A DNA stretch of 64,000 nucleotides from Pseudomonas wadenswilerensis (GTDB lineage: Bacteria > Pseudomonadota > Gammaproteobacteria > Pseudomonadales > Pseudomonadaceae). The stretch is from assembly GCF_900497695.1 (NCBI RefSeq), contig NZ_UIDD01000008.1, positions 310,001 to 374,000 of the forward strand, written 5' to 3'. How positions within the stretch are numbered: the stretch's first letter is position 1; every line of letters begins with the position of its first letter. Made by a program: the position numbers and the translations under genes. The notes under the pieces were generated by a model. It saw only the letters and a program-made list of their open reading frames with translations, did no database searches and had not been told where the DNA came from. This document shows, in pieces, positions 1 through 9,032 of the stretch.

Positions 1-359
1 ACCCTGACTCCTACGATTACCGAGTCACCCGCAAGCACCTGGAGATCCTCAAGCAGGCCACCGACGCCGACGGCCGCCCGTTGACCGTGCACCTGCTGCC
101 GCCGCCAAGCAAACTGCGCAGCAACCGCTTCACCCGCGACAACCCGGAGTTTGCCGCCGGCTACATCAACTACCTGCCGATCAATGGCGCGGTGATCGCG
201 CCGCAATTTGGCGACCCGCAGGCCGACCAGCACTGCAAGCAATTGCTCAGCAAACTGTACCCGGGGCGGATCATCGAGCAGGTCAACATCGACCCGATTG
301 CCGCCGGTGGCGGCGGGATTCATTGCATCAGCAAGAACATGCCTGATACCCGGCAGTAA
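1..359 (+). CDS. aguA: Agmatine deiminase, C-terminal part (cut by window start)
   Basis: The frame is open from the window edge, with the first whole codon at base 3, and gives the last 118 residues of a protein whose family is about 365-370 long. It reads as the end of a pentein-fold agmatine deiminase, which converts agmatine to N-carbamoylputrescine in the cytoplasmic arginine decarboxylase route to putrescine. The diagnostic feature is the C-terminal GGGGIHCIS segment, which holds the catalytic cysteine. Upstream is a YINYLPINGAVIAPQFGD stretch typical of the family. No downstream partner (aguB) follows; the next gene is an unrelated TetR regulator. A general peptidyl-arginine deiminase is the alternative, since the two subfamilies share this tail. 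Confidence 0.85.
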   Translation, partial: PDSYDYRVTRKHLEILKQATDADGRPLTVHLLPPPSKLRSNRFTRDNPEFAAGYINYLPINGAVIAPQFGDPQADQHCKQLLSKLYPGRIIEQVNIDPIAAGGGGIHCISKNMPDTRQ

Positions 360-407
360 TCCAACCCGCCGCCTTGCTCGCTTGACGGCGTGCAGCGGTA
401 GGCCAAT

Positions 408-431
408 AATAGATCGATCAGTCAGTCTATT
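408..431. promoter_or_regulatory. Putative TetR operator upstream of the efflux-pump regulator
   Basis: Imperfect 24-bp dyad with outer arms AATAGA and TCTATT and partly matching inner bases (8 of 12 positions symmetric). It ends 12 bp before the tetR-like start codon, where an autoregulatory operator would overlap the promoter or ribosome site. Binding is inferred from position and symmetry only. Confidence 0.5.
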
Positions 432-443
432 AATGAGCCAGAT

Positions 444-1043
444 ATGAGAACCGTAGACCCGGAAAAAGTCGCCGCCAAACGCAAGCAGATCCTCGATGCG
501 GCCATCGAATGCTTCGCCCGCAATGGCTTTCACTCCACCTCGACGGCGCAAATCTGCGCCGCTGCGGGCATGAGCCCGGGCAACCTGTTCCACTACTTCC
601 CCAGCAAGAACGCGATCATCGAAGCCATTGCCCAGGACGACCAGCATGGCATGGCCGAGTTGATCGCCCACCACGCCAAGGCCAAGGACACCCTCGTTGC
701 AATCGAGAACATCGCCATCGACATGATGGAGTTGTGCAGCGACCCCACCTACGCCCGGATCAGCCTCGAAGTCGCCGCCGAAGCCTTGCGCAACCCCGAG
801 GTCGGAGCCCTGCTTGCCGCCAATGACGCCAAGGTCAAAGCCGATCTCCAGGCCTTGCTCAAGCGCGGCATCGAAGCCGGGCAGATTGACCCGACGCTGG
901 ATACACCGATAGCCGCGACCTGGCTGATCGCCCTGACCGAAGGCGGCATCGGCCGCGTCGTGCTCGAGCCAGGCTTCAAGGCCAAAGCCCATAAACCGAT
1001 GCTGCGTACGATCATCCGCAGGTTCCTGCAGTTGCAGCCATAA
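444..1043 (+). CDS. TetR-family regulator of the downstream RND pump
   Basis: A 199-residue protein with an N-terminal TetR helix-turn-helix (about residues 15-60, including the ICAAAGMSPGNLFHYFPSK recognition region) followed by an all-helical ligand-binding domain with a TetR_C-type end. It lies directly upstream of, and in the same direction as, an adaptor/RND pump pair, the usual arrangement for a repressor relieved by a pump substrate. A dyad just before its start is a plausible autoregulatory operator. The 72-bp gap to the adaptor gene has no obvious terminator, so one transcript is possible. The ligand cannot be told from sequence. Confidence 0.85.
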   Translation: MRTVDPEKVAAKRKQILDAAIECFARNGFHSTSTAQICAAAGMSPGNLFHYFPSKNAIIEAIAQDDQHGMAELIAHHAKAKDTLVAIENIAIDMMELCSDPTYARISLEVAAEALRNPEVGALLAANDAKVKADLQALLKRGIEAGQIDPTLDTPIAATWLIALTEGGIGRVVLEPGFKAKAHKPMLRTIIRRFLQLQP

Positions 1044-1115
1044 GCAGCCCGATATCGGCCTGTTGTACTCGTTGTTACCTCCCCTTGTTGATATGCCCAC
1101 TCGAGATTGATCGCG

Positions 1116-2273
1116 ATGGCTTTTGTGCTGCGAGACAAACCCCGCCTGTTGATCCCCGGCCTGTTGCTACTGCTCGTGGCTGGCTGGGTGCTGGTGATGC
1201 CTGCCAGCGAGCAACCGGATATCTCCCCCCCGCAAGTGCCCTTGCTCAAGGTCAGCAGCGTGCTGGCCGAACCCGGCACCGTGAGCCAGACCCTCCACGT
1301 CACCGGCAGCCTGGTGGCCCGCGACGAGGTGTCCATTGGTACCGCGCTGCAAGACACGCGCATTGCCAGGGTACTGGTCGAAGAAGGCGACACAGTGGTG
1401 GCCGGGCAACTGCTGGCGCAGCTGGAAACCGATACCCTCGACGCCCAGGTACGCCAGGCCGAGGCCACCCTCAATCGCAATGCCGCCCTGATCAAGCAGC
1501 AGCAAGCGCTCGACACCGAGGCACAGGCCAGCCTGGCGCGAATCAATGAGTTGGGCAGCATCGGTGCGGTCAGCGCCCAGCAACTCGACCAGCAGCGCGC
1601 CCAGGCCCACTCCAGCGCCGCCGCGTTGGCTGCCGCCCAGGCCGAGCACCAACAGGCCATCGCGCAATTGACTGACGCCCGCACTCGCCGCGACAAGGCC
1701 ATCATCCTGGCCCCGGTCAACGGCATCATCTCCGAACGCCACGCGCGGTTGGGTGCCATGGCCGGTAGTGAGCCGCTGTTCAAACTGATACGTGACGGGC
1801 AACTCGAGCTCGATGGCGAGCTGGCGCAAAGTGCGCTGCAGACCATCCGGGTCGGTACCGAGGTACAGGTGCAAGTTGCCGGCATGGCCGATAGCGTTGC
1901 CGGCACGGTGCGTTTGCTGGCGCCCAAGGTGGATGCCGGCACCCGGCTCGGGCGCGTGCGCATCAGCCTCGCGGCAACGGCCGATGTGCGCGCTGGCAGT
2001 TTCGCCAGCAGCAGGATCGAAACCGGCACTACCGCGGCCGCGGTGGTCATTCCGCTACGGGCGGTGACCTTTGCCGACGATGGCGGCGCCACCGTCATGG
2101 TCCTGGACATCAAGGGCCAGGCGAGCGTGCGTAGCGTGGTCCTCGGCCAGCGCAACAGCCTGCGGGTGCAGGTCAGCAGCGGCCTTGCCGCCGGTGAGCG
2201 GGTAGTGGCAAGCGCCTCGGCCTTCGTGCGCAACGGCGACGTGGTCAGCCTGGCACAGGAGCTGGAGCAATGA
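1116..2273 (+). CDS. RND efflux periplasmic adaptor (membrane fusion protein)
   Basis: A 385-residue HlyD/MexA-type adaptor linking the inner-membrane pump to an outer-membrane channel. It has an N-terminal hydrophobic anchor (about residues 10-28) without a lipobox cysteine, a lipoyl half-domain, an alpha-helical hairpin rich in Gln and Ala (about 110-190), and beta-barrel and membrane-proximal domains. I start at the ATG at 1116 rather than the in-frame TTG at 1107, because the anchor begins directly after it. The stop overlaps the pump start as ATGA (2270-2273), indicating translational coupling. No outer-membrane factor gene is present, so a channel encoded elsewhere is presumably shared. 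Confidence 0.88.
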   Translation: MAFVLRDKPRLLIPGLLLLLVAGWVLVMPASEQPDISPPQVPLLKVSSVLAEPGTVSQTLHVTGSLVARDEVSIGTALQDTRIARVLVEEGDTVVAGQLLAQLETDTLDAQVRQAEATLNRNAALIKQQQALDTEAQASLARINELGSIGAVSAQQLDQQRAQAHSSAAALAAAQAEHQQAIAQLTDARTRRDKAIILAPVNGIISERHARLGAMAGSEPLFKLIRDGQLELDGELAQSALQTIRVGTEVQVQVAGMADSVAGTVRLLAPKVDAGTRLGRVRISLAATADVRAGSFASSRIETGTTAAAVVIPLRAVTFADDGGATVMVLDIKGQASVRSVVLGQRNSLRVQVSSGLAAGERVVASASAFVRNGDVVSLAQELEQ

Positions 2274-5200
2274 ACCTGGCGGTGTCGTCCTGGGCCATTC
2301 GGCGGCCCATCCCTACCCTGGTATTGTTCCTGGTGCTGGCCGTGGCGGGCTGGATTTCCTTTGCCGACCTGCCGATCAACGCCAACCCGCGGGTCGACTT
2401 TCCGGTGATCACCGTCGCCGTAGTCCAGGTCGGTGCCGCGCCGAGCGAACTCGAACATGCGGTCACCCAGCGGGTCGAGCGCGCGGTGTCCGGCCTGGCC
2501 GGTATCCGTCACATCACCTCGACGATCGCCGATGCCATCTCGGTCACCACCGTGGAGTTCCAGCTCGGTGTCGACCCCGACCGGGCCGCCAACGACATCC
2601 GCGACGCCATCGGGCAAATTCGCGCGGACTTGCCGCAGACTATCGAAGAGCCGCTGGTCACGCGCATTGATGTCGAGGGCGGAGCGATCCTCAACTACGC
2701 CGTCAAATCCAGCGCCCGCAATGCCGTGGACCTGTCCTGGTTTGTCGATGATGTACTCGGCCGGGAACTGCTTGGCGTGCCCGGGGTGCAAAAAGTGCAG
2801 CGCCTGGGCGGCCTCGAGCGTGAGGTCAAGGTCGAACTCAAGCCCGATCGCCTTGAGGCGCTGGGCATCTCGGCCGACCAGGTCAACACCCAGCTGCTGC
2901 ACAGCAACAGCAACGTGCCTGGCGGGCGGGCGATTCTCGCCGACAGCGAGCAATCCATACGCACACTGGGCAGCGCCCTGACCGTGCAAGCCCTGGGCGA
3001 CACCCCAATCGCCCTGCCGGACGGACGCTGGGCGCGGTTGAACGAGCTGGCAAGCGTGGTCGATGGCGCCGGTGAAATGCGCTCGCTGGCGCGCCTGAAC
3101 GGTGAGCAGGTGGTCGGTTTTGCCGTGTTTCGCGCCAAGGGCTCCAGCGATACCCGGGTGGCCGCAGGGGTAGAGGCTGCGCTCCAGCGCCTGCAGCAAC
3201 ATCACCCGGATATCGAAGTCCAGCAGGTCGCCTCGATGGTCGACTACACGCTGGCCAGCTACAACGCCGCGATCATGACCCTGATCGAAGGCGCGCTGCT
3301 GACGGTGCTGGTGGTGTTCCTGTTCCTGCGCAACTGGCGCGCGACCCTGGTGGCGGCCATCGCCCTGCCCTTGTCGATCCTGCCGACCTTCGCCGCCATG
3401 GCCTGGTTCGGCTACAGCCTCAACAGCATCACCTTGCTGGCCCTGACCCTGGTAATCGGCATCCTGGTCGACGATGCAATTGTCGAAATCGAGAACATCG
3501 AGCGTCACCTGGATCAAGGCAAGCGCCCCTACCAGGCGGCCATTGATGCCTCCGATGCTATCGGCTTTGCCGTGGTGGCAATTACCGCGACCATCGTTGC
3601 GGTATTCCTGCCGGTCAGTTTTATCGGCGGCTTTGTCGGCCAGTATTTCACCCCCTTCGGCATCACCGTGTCGGCAGCGGTGTTGAGCTCACTGCTGGTG
3701 GCACGGCTGGTGACGCCGCTGATGGCCGCCTACTTGCTCAAGCCCAAATCGACTGAACATCAGCAGCAGGCAACGCAAGCGCCCACTGGTTTGCTCGCTC
3801 GCTATCTGCGCCTGCTTGAGTGGGCACTGGCGCATCGACGCAAGAGCCTGGTGATCGCGGCGGTTTTCCTGCTGGCCTCCTTTGCCCTGGTACCGTTGCT
3901 GCCTTCGGGTTTCATGCCGGTCAGCGATACCAGCCTGAGCCGCATCGATGTCTCCCTGCCACCCGGCACGCCCCTGGCGCAGACCGACCGGACCCTGCAA
4001 CAGATGGCCGCGAAACTGCGCCAGCAGCCACAAGTGATGTTCGTTTTCAGCACCGCAGGCGGCGAAGATGCCTCCGGCGCCACCGATGTCGCCAGCGGCC
4101 AATTGCTGGTGCGCCTGGTGCCACCCGAGCAGCGCGAGGTGAGCCAGAAGGCATTCGAACACGCACTACGACCGGTCCTCGGTGAGTTCGCCGATGTGCG
4201 CTTTGCCTTTCGCAGCGACAGTGCGGCGCGAGACATCTCGGTGATTCTCGTCGGTGCCGACGCCCAGCAACTGTCCCAAGCCGCTTACGCGCTGCAAAGC
4301 GATATGCGCATGATCAAGGGACTGGCCAATGTCCAGGTCAACGAACCCTTGCCGCGCCCGGAGCTGTTGATCCGCCCGCGCCTGGATGAGGCCGCGCGCT
4401 CTGGCGTCAGTGCCCAGGCCATCGGCACCGTGGCGCGAATTGCCACCTTGGGCGATATCAATGCCAATTCAGCGCGCTTCAACTTCCACGACCGGCAAGT
4501 ACCGATTCGCGTGCAACTTGCCGAGGCGCAGCAAGGCGACCTCGACACGCTGCGCAACCTGCGGGTGGCCAGCGACAATGGCGGCACGCTGGCGCTGTAC
4601 AGTGTCGCCGACATCGACTACGGCAGTGGCCCGACAAGGATCGAACGCTTCGACCGGCTGCGGCGAATCTCGGTGGACGCCGATCTGGCCGGGGTGACCA
4701 TCGGCTCGGCCCTGGAAGCGATCCAGGCCACACCCGCCTTGCAGCACCTGCCCCTTGGCGTGCGCGAAGTGGAGTATGGCGACGCCGAGTACATGAATGA
4801 AATGTTCGAGAGGTTCGCCACGGCCATGACCTTCGGCATCCTCATGGTATTTGCCGTGCTGGTCCTGCTGTTTCGCGACTTCCTGCAGCCAGTGACCATC
4901 CTCGTCTCCCTGCCCCTGGCAGTCGGCGGTGCCATCGGCGGCCTGCTGTTGTATGGCGCCGCCATCGACCTGCCGGTGGTTATCGGTTTGCTGATGCTGA
5001 TGGGCATCGTCACCAAGAACTCGATTCTGATGGTCGAATTCATCATCGAAAAACGCCGCGCCGGCATGCCCCGGCACCTGGCACTGATACAGTCAGGTGC
5101 CGAACGTGCCAGGCCAATCGTAATGACCACCATCGCCATGGTCGCCGGTATGATTCCAGCGGTCCTCAGCAGCGGCGCCGATGCGGGCTTTCGCGGGCCC

Positions 5201-5398
5201 ATGGCGATTGCCGTTATCGGCGGACTGGTGACGTCGACCTTGCTCAGCCTGGTCTTCGTACCGGTGGTCTTCAGCTATATGGACGACCTGAACAACTGGC
5301 TGGCCCCGCGCCTGGCAAAACTCACTTCCGTGACCGCGCAAGACCGGGCTGCAGCGCAACAGCAACTAACAGAGGCACGCAATGATCAGACAATTTGA
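2270..5398 (+). CDS. RND multidrug efflux transporter, HAE1 family
   Basis: A 1042-residue inner-membrane proton-driven pump, full length for the family. Twelve hydrophobic segments are arranged as 1+5 and 1+5 around two large periplasmic loops. The proton-relay residues are visible: the Asp pair in GILVDDAIVEIENIERH (about residues 401-402) and the Lys in IVTKNSILMVEF (about residue 915). Its start overlaps the adaptor stop by 4 bp, and its end overlaps the next gene (GNAT) by 17 bp. Pumps of this subgroup (AcrB/Mdt/Tri-like) export drugs, biocides or organic acids; the substrate is not predictable here. Confidence 0.92.
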   Translation: MNLAVSSWAIRRPIPTLVLFLVLAVAGWISFADLPINANPRVDFPVITVAVVQVGAAPSELEHAVTQRVERAVSGLAGIRHITSTIADAISVTTVEFQLGVDPDRAANDIRDAIGQIRADLPQTIEEPLVTRIDVEGGAILNYAVKSSARNAVDLSWFVDDVLGRELLGVPGVQKVQRLGGLEREVKVELKPDRLEALGISADQVNTQLLHSNSNVPGGRAILADSEQSIRTLGSALTVQALGDTPIALPDGRWARLNELASVVDGAGEMRSLARLNGEQVVGFAVFRAKGSSDTRVAAGVEAALQRLQQHHPDIEVQQVASMVDYTLASYNAAIMTLIEGALLTVLVVFLFLRNWRATLVAAIALPLSILPTFAAMAWFGYSLNSITLLALTLVIGILVDDAIVEIENIERHLDQGKRPYQAAIDASDAIGFAVVAITATIVAVFLPVSFIGGFVGQYFTPFGITVSAAVLSSLLVARLVTPLMAAYLLKPKSTEHQQQATQAPTGLLARYLRLLEWALAHRRKSLVIAAVFLLASFALVPLLPSGFMPVSDTSLSRIDVSLPPGTPLAQTDRTLQQMAAKLRQQPQVMFVFSTAGGEDASGATDVASGQLLVRLVPPEQREVSQKAFEHALRPVLGEFADVRFAFRSDSAARDISVILVGADAQQLSQAAYALQSDMRMIKGLANVQVNEPLPRPELLIRPRLDEAARSGVSAQAIGTVARIATLGDINANSARFNFHDRQVPIRVQLAEAQQGDLDTLRNLRVASDNGGTLALYSVADIDYGSGPTRIERFDRLRRISVDADLAGVTIGSALEAIQATPALQHLPLGVREVEYGDAEYMNEMFERFATAMTFGILMVFAVLVLLFRDFLQPVTILVSLPLAVGGAIGGLLLYGAAIDLPVVIGLLMLMGIVTKNSILMVEFIIEKRRAGMPRHLALIQSGAERARPIVMTTIAMVAGMIPAVLSSGADAGFRGPMAIAVIGGLVTSTLLSLVFVPVVFSYMDDLNNWLAPRLAKLTSVTAQDRAAAQQQLTEARNDQTI

Positions 5399-5816
5399 AG
5401 CAAACGACATGGATGCAGTTCTGGATATCTGGTTAACGGCCTCGATCCAGGCGCATGACTTTGTCGACCCGGCCGTTTGGCAAGACCAGGTCGACAACAT
5501 GCGCACGCTCTACTTACCCGCCTCGCAGGCTTATGTATTCGAAGCAGCAGGCAAAACGACTGGCTTTTATGCAGTACATGATAATAACCTGGCGGCGATC
5601 TTTGTCCGCCCGGCGTGCCAAGGTCAAGGTATTGGCAAAGCGTTGATTACCCATGCCAAGCAGCACTGCACAGAATTGACGCTGTCGGTGTATAAAGAAA
5701 ACAGCGCCAGCGTGCAGTTTTACCTGGCACAGGGTTTTACCATCATCAACGAATCCGTGGATGAACACACCGGCCACCCGGAGTACTTCATGAGTACCCG
5801 CAAACAGCAGATGTAA
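5382..5816 (+). CDS. GNAT-family N-acetyltransferase (YjaB-like)
   Basis: A 144-residue single-domain GNAT enzyme. The acetyl-CoA pyrophosphate-binding loop is clear in VRPACQGQGIGKAL (the Q/R-x-x-G-x-G/A motif), followed by LSVYKENSASVQFYLAQGF, the typical motif B end. It resembles YjaB-type small acetyltransferases. The gene overlaps the end of the RND pump by 17 bp, so it is probably translated from the same transcript and could modify a pump substrate or a toxic amine; that link is inference. The acceptor is unknown. Confidence 0.8.
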   Translation: MIRQFEANDMDAVLDIWLTASIQAHDFVDPAVWQDQVDNMRTLYLPASQAYVFEAAGKTTGFYAVHDNNLAAIFVRPACQGQGIGKALITHAKQHCTELTLSVYKENSASVQFYLAQGFTIINESVDEHTGHPEYFMSTRKQQM

Positions 5817-5830
5817 ACTCTATTACATTT

Positions 5831-5894
5831 GCCTGAAAGAACGTTACAGCAACTCCCGATACGCTGTAATCCGGGACAGCTGACTTATTTCAGG
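5831..5894. promoter_or_regulatory. Nested inverted repeats in leader of the beta-hydroxylase gene
   Basis: Two nested dyads lie directly upstream of the gene starting at 5903: outer arms GCCTGAAA (5831-5838) and TTTCAGGC (5887-5894), and inner arms TTACAGC (5844-5850) and GCTGTAA (5863-5869). They could form an RNA structure that ends the upstream transcript or controls the downstream gene, or serve as protein sites. No U-run follows the outer arm, so a simple terminator is unlikely. Confidence 0.35.
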
Positions 5895-5902
5895 CGGTAC
5901 GC

Positions 5903-6724
5903 ATGAGCAAAAAACTTCGCAAACAGATCGTCCACTTGGCGAGCTTCGCTGTAGTGGCTTTTCTAATTTACTCGAACACCCTGCTGACGCTAGGGTTAAT
6001 ACTGATGTTTGTCGCCTGCGGTGTTTATGACCTCGGCCGTAACGGTGCGGTCGACAAACACATCGTCAAAAAATATTTTCTCGGTGGCGGGCGCAATACC
6101 TGGGTGCTGTCACCCTTCAACACCCTGATCGACCTGCTGTGCAAACCCAACAAGCACATCTATCAGTTGCATGACCTGCCTGACGCCTGCAATCGCGAGG
6201 TCCGTCAGGTGATCGAGATTTCGCTGCGGCACAAGTTCGAGATCATCCGACACCTGGAATCGCGGATGCACAACAACAAGCGCGGGATGTTGTTCTTCCA
6301 GTGGTACGGGCGCTCGTCCAGCACGCAACTGAATATTCCTGCGCTTCAGCAACCGTTCGCTTATGTAAAGACGGTGGGCGTGTCGGTGTTCAATGAAAAC
6401 CAGTCAACCTCTTTTCATTTTGGGCCGTTGCGTTTGATGCTGCGGGTGCTTTACAACATCAGCCCACCGTTGCACAACGAAGGTGTATACATCCAGGTAA
6501 AACAGGAAAAGCACTACTGGCACGACCAGCCGTTGTTTATTTTCGATGACACCCTGCTACATGCCTCGTACAACAACAGCAGCGGCAAACGTTATTGCCT
6601 GTTTATCGACATCGTCCGCCCTTCCCCTGTTCACCGCCTACTGAGCGGCCTGGTGCTGCTGTTCTCGAAGTTGGTCTTCGGGCTTCGCCGGATGTTCTAC
6701 AAAAACTGGAAGCCCATTGAATAA
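5903..6724 (+). CDS. Membrane-anchored Asp/Asn beta-hydroxylase-family dioxygenase
   Basis: A 273-residue protein with two N-terminal hydrophobic segments (about residues 8-45), then a soluble domain ending in FDDTLLHASYNNSSGKRYC and a terminal D-x-x-RP. That end matches the Fe(II)/2-oxoglutarate Asp_Arg_Hydrox family (usual form FDDTxxHxxxNxxxxxRxxLxxDxxRP), which includes the lipid A 2-hydroxylase LpxO. The His in LLHAS and the Arg after the Asn pair would be an iron ligand and the 2-oxoglutarate contact. It differs from typical LpxO by a C-terminal hydrophobic segment (about residues 240-260). Its target, lipid or protein, is therefore uncertain. It stands alone with its own leader. Confidence 0.65.
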   Translation: MSKKLRKQIVHLASFAVVAFLIYSNTLLTLGLILMFVACGVYDLGRNGAVDKHIVKKYFLGGGRNTWVLSPFNTLIDLLCKPNKHIYQLHDLPDACNREVRQVIEISLRHKFEIIRHLESRMHNNKRGMLFFQWYGRSSSTQLNIPALQQPFAYVKTVGVSVFNENQSTSFHFGPLRLMLRVLYNISPPLHNEGVYIQVKQEKHYWHDQPLFIFDDTLLHASYNNSSGKRYCLFIDIVRPSPVHRLLSGLVLLFSKLVFGLRRMFYKNWKPIE

Positions 6725-6823
6725 TCATGGCACTAACAGAGTTTTACATTCTGCACACTGATGATAACAACCAAGTCCCGTACCCTAAACAAACTTTAGC
6801 CCACGAGAACAACGTAAACCACC

Positions 6824-7609
6824 ATGAAGATAACAAGGATTTACACTGCATTGACCGGCCTCTGCCTGGTGACCGCCTCAGCGGACTTATTGGCTGACGA
6901 TTGGCTATTTACCCTGCAAGGCGGCGCGGCCAATGCACCCCGTTACAGCGGCAGCAGTGAGCGCTCGACAGTACCGATGCTCGGCTTCGAGATCGAAAGC
7001 CCTTATGGATTCTTCCTACAGGACAAAGGCCTAGGCTGGAAACAGGAATGGGATGACGCCAGTTTCAGCACCTACATCGGCACCAGCGACGAGCGAAAAG
7101 ACCGCAAAAAAGGCTACCGCGGCTCCGATCGCCTGCGTGGCATGGGATCGATCAAATCCCGCGCCCTGGTGGGCATGGAAGGGTCCTACACCTGGGGGCC
7201 GGTCACCTTCGGTGCGACGTTCGAACATGCGCTGAAAAAAGACAGCAACAAAGACACCGGCTCCGCCTACCAGACCCTGGAGCTGAGTGTCGGCACATCG
7301 TTGTACGAAGGTGATTTTGGTAGCCTGACCGGCAACATCAATGCGCTGTTTGGTGACGCCGACTACGTCCGCACCTGGTACGGCGTCAGCGAGCAGCAAG
7401 CCGCCAACAGCCGCTTTGCCGCACACAAGACCCACGGCGGCCTGGTAAGTCAGGGCGTCAACTTGACCTGGAGTCTGCCACTGGGCGAAAACACCCGCCT
7501 GCATACCCTGCTGGATGTGCAGAACCTCTCCGGGCATGTGAGTGACAGTCCGATCGTCGACCGCCGGGTGCAAACCTCCATCGCCAGCGTGCTCGAGTAC
7601 AGCTTCTAG
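6824..7609 (+). CDS. MipA/OmpV-family outer-membrane protein
   Basis: A 261-residue protein with a signal peptide (cleavage near residue 25, after LLADD-like residues) and an antiparallel beta-strand pattern ending in an aromatic residue (EYSF), the usual C-terminal signature of an outer-membrane barrel. The APRYSGSSERSTVPMLGFE stretch near the mature N-terminus is characteristic of MipA/OmpV. In other bacteria the family is linked to the murein hydrolase scaffold (MipA) or to osmotic or antibiotic adaptation. It follows the beta-hydroxylase gene by about 100 bp with a possible own promoter. Confidence 0.8.
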   Translation: MKITRIYTALTGLCLVTASADLLADDWLFTLQGGAANAPRYSGSSERSTVPMLGFEIESPYGFFLQDKGLGWKQEWDDASFSTYIGTSDERKDRKKGYRGSDRLRGMGSIKSRALVGMEGSYTWGPVTFGATFEHALKKDSNKDTGSAYQTLELSVGTSLYEGDFGSLTGNINALFGDADYVRTWYGVSEQQAANSRFAAHKTHGGLVSQGVNLTWSLPLGENTRLHTLLDVQNLSGHVSDSPIVDRRVQTSIASVLEYSF

Positions 7610-7629
7610 AACGCCCGCCCTTTAGCCCC

Positions 7630-7650
7630 GGAGCCTGTGCCGCAGGCTCC
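7630..7650. terminator. Stem-loop after the MipA-like gene
   Basis: Perfect 8-bp stem GGAGCCTG / CAGGCTCC with a 5-nt loop, about 20 bp after the stop codon at 7609. No U-tract follows, so it may slow RNA decay rather than terminate. Confidence 0.4.
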
Positions 7651-7735
7651 CCGGGAAGCACCAGCAGCCCTGTTTGACAACCGCGCGCGCCAGACCGGAA
7701 CATGAGCCCCTCGAGCACACCAGGAGGTTCATCGC

Positions 7736-8575
7736 ATGAGCAAGGCACCCTATGTCCCGCCTCGGGTCTGGCAGCACGACGCGCCGTCTGGCGGCGAGTT
7801 CGCCAACATCAACCGTCCGCTGGCCGGCCCGACCCACGACAAGGCCCTGCCCGTGGGCAAGCAGCCGCTGCAACTGTATTCCCTGGCCACGCCCAATGGC
7901 GTGAAGGTCACCATCCTCCTCGAAGAGCTGCTGGCGCTCGGGCATACCGGCGCCGAGTACGACGCTTGGCTGATTCGCATCAGCGAAGGCGAGCAGTTCT
8001 CCAGCGGCTTCGTCGAGGTCAACCCCAACTCGAAGATCCCTGCCCTGCTCGACTACAGCGTGCAGCCGCCGCTGCGGGTGTTCGAGTCCGGTTCGATCCT
8101 GCTCTACCTTGCCGAAAAATTCGCTGAGTTCCTGCCGACCGACCCGGCCGGTCGTACCGAGACCATGAACTGGCTGTTCTGGCAGATGGGTTCGGCGCCC
8201 TACCTGGGCGGCGGCTTCGGTCACTTCTACGCCTACGCGCCGGAAAAATTCGAGTACCCGATCAACCGCTTCACCATGGAAACCAAGCGTCAGCTGGATG
8301 TGCTCGACCGCCGCCTGGCGGAAAGCAAGTACCTGGCCGGTGATAGCTACACCATCGCCGATATTGCCGTCTGGTCCTGGTATGGCCAGCTGGCGTTGGG
8401 CAGGTTGTACTCGGCGGGCGAGTTCCTCGGCGTGCAGGACTACACCCACGTGCAACGCTGGGCACAAGCGATTGCCGAACGCCCGGCGGTGCTCCGCGGC
8501 CTGCGGGTGAACCGCACCTGGGGCGATGAGGCGAGTCAGGTGGCAGAGCGGCATTCGGCGCAGGATCTGGATTGA
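7736..8575 (+). CDS. yghU: Glutathione S-transferase, YghU (nu-class) type
   Basis: A 279-residue cytosolic protein with an N-terminal extension typical of YghU (about residues 1-40), a thioredoxin-like GST N-domain beginning at QLYSLATPNGVKVTILLEE, and an all-helical C-domain with AGDSYTIADIAVWSW, the GST N-capping motif. YghU/YfcG proteins bind two reduced glutathiones and act as disulfide-bond reductases or organic hydroperoxide reductases. A good ribosome site (AGGAGG) lies shortly before the ATG. It has no functional link to its neighbours that I can see. Confidence 0.9.
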   Translation: MSKAPYVPPRVWQHDAPSGGEFANINRPLAGPTHDKALPVGKQPLQLYSLATPNGVKVTILLEELLALGHTGAEYDAWLIRISEGEQFSSGFVEVNPNSKIPALLDYSVQPPLRVFESGSILLYLAEKFAEFLPTDPAGRTETMNWLFWQMGSAPYLGGGFGHFYAYAPEKFEYPINRFTMETKRQLDVLDRRLAESKYLAGDSYTIADIAVWSWYGQLALGRLYSAGEFLGVQDYTHVQRWAQAIAERPAVLRGLRVNRTWGDEASQVAERHSAQDLD

Positions 8576-8702
8576 GGCAACAGCATTCGACGTCAAACTC
8601 GGGTACTGTGTGGCAAATACTGGCAGGGATAGCCATTGTGCTCCACGGTCAGGTCAAGCAAGCGCCGCTCACCACACGAATCAAGAGTTAATCAAATCCA
8701 GG

Positions 8703-9032
8703 ATGGAGCACTACAAATCACTGTTGCAGGCGCTGTTCTTCTTCGCGCTGACCTTTGGCCTTGGCTATCTGTCGATACGCCGCATGCGCAAGCTGCGCGA
8801 GGCCGTCGACAGCGAGTTCGAAACGGCACTGCGACGGCTCCGGATTGATCACCACGAAGTGCTGCTCGACCGCACCCAGCGCCGCTATCACCCGGAGGCG
8901 ATCCAGGTGCACCGGATACTGCGCGATGACCAAGGCCAGCACTACCTGTATGTGCACATCAGCGATTCGCCCGGAGTCATGCAGCCACTGAGCCACGAGA
9001 GAGCGCTGCTGGCGTTGGGCAAGAAAGCCTAG
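8703..9032 (+). CDS. Small membrane-anchored protein of unknown function
   Basis: A 109-residue protein with one N-terminal transmembrane segment (about residues 6-24) followed by a basic, charged cytoplasmic-type region (RRMRKLREAVDSEFE) and a small alpha/beta domain. I chose the ATG at 8703; the longer open frame upstream overlaps yghU and lacks coding character. Its stop overlaps the stop of the convergent small gene by 4 bp (9029-9032). I do not recognise a family with a known role. Confidence 0.6.
   Translation: MEHYKSLLQALFFFALTFGLGYLSIRRMRKLREAVDSEFETALRRLRIDHHEVLLDRTQRRYHPEAIQVHRILRDDQGQHYLYVHISDSPGVMQPLSHERALLALGKKA

Noticed and set aside
749..3517. Very long open frame on the minus strand opposite the TetR, adaptor and RND genes
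   Set aside because: A shadow frame produced by high GC and codon bias; its sequence shows no family motifs and the plus-strand genes are unmistakable.
5928..5943. Partial match to the island dyad (TCGTCC-ACTT-GGCGAG)
   Set aside because: It lies inside the coding region of the beta-hydroxylase-like gene and only the left arm is intact, so it is most likely chance.
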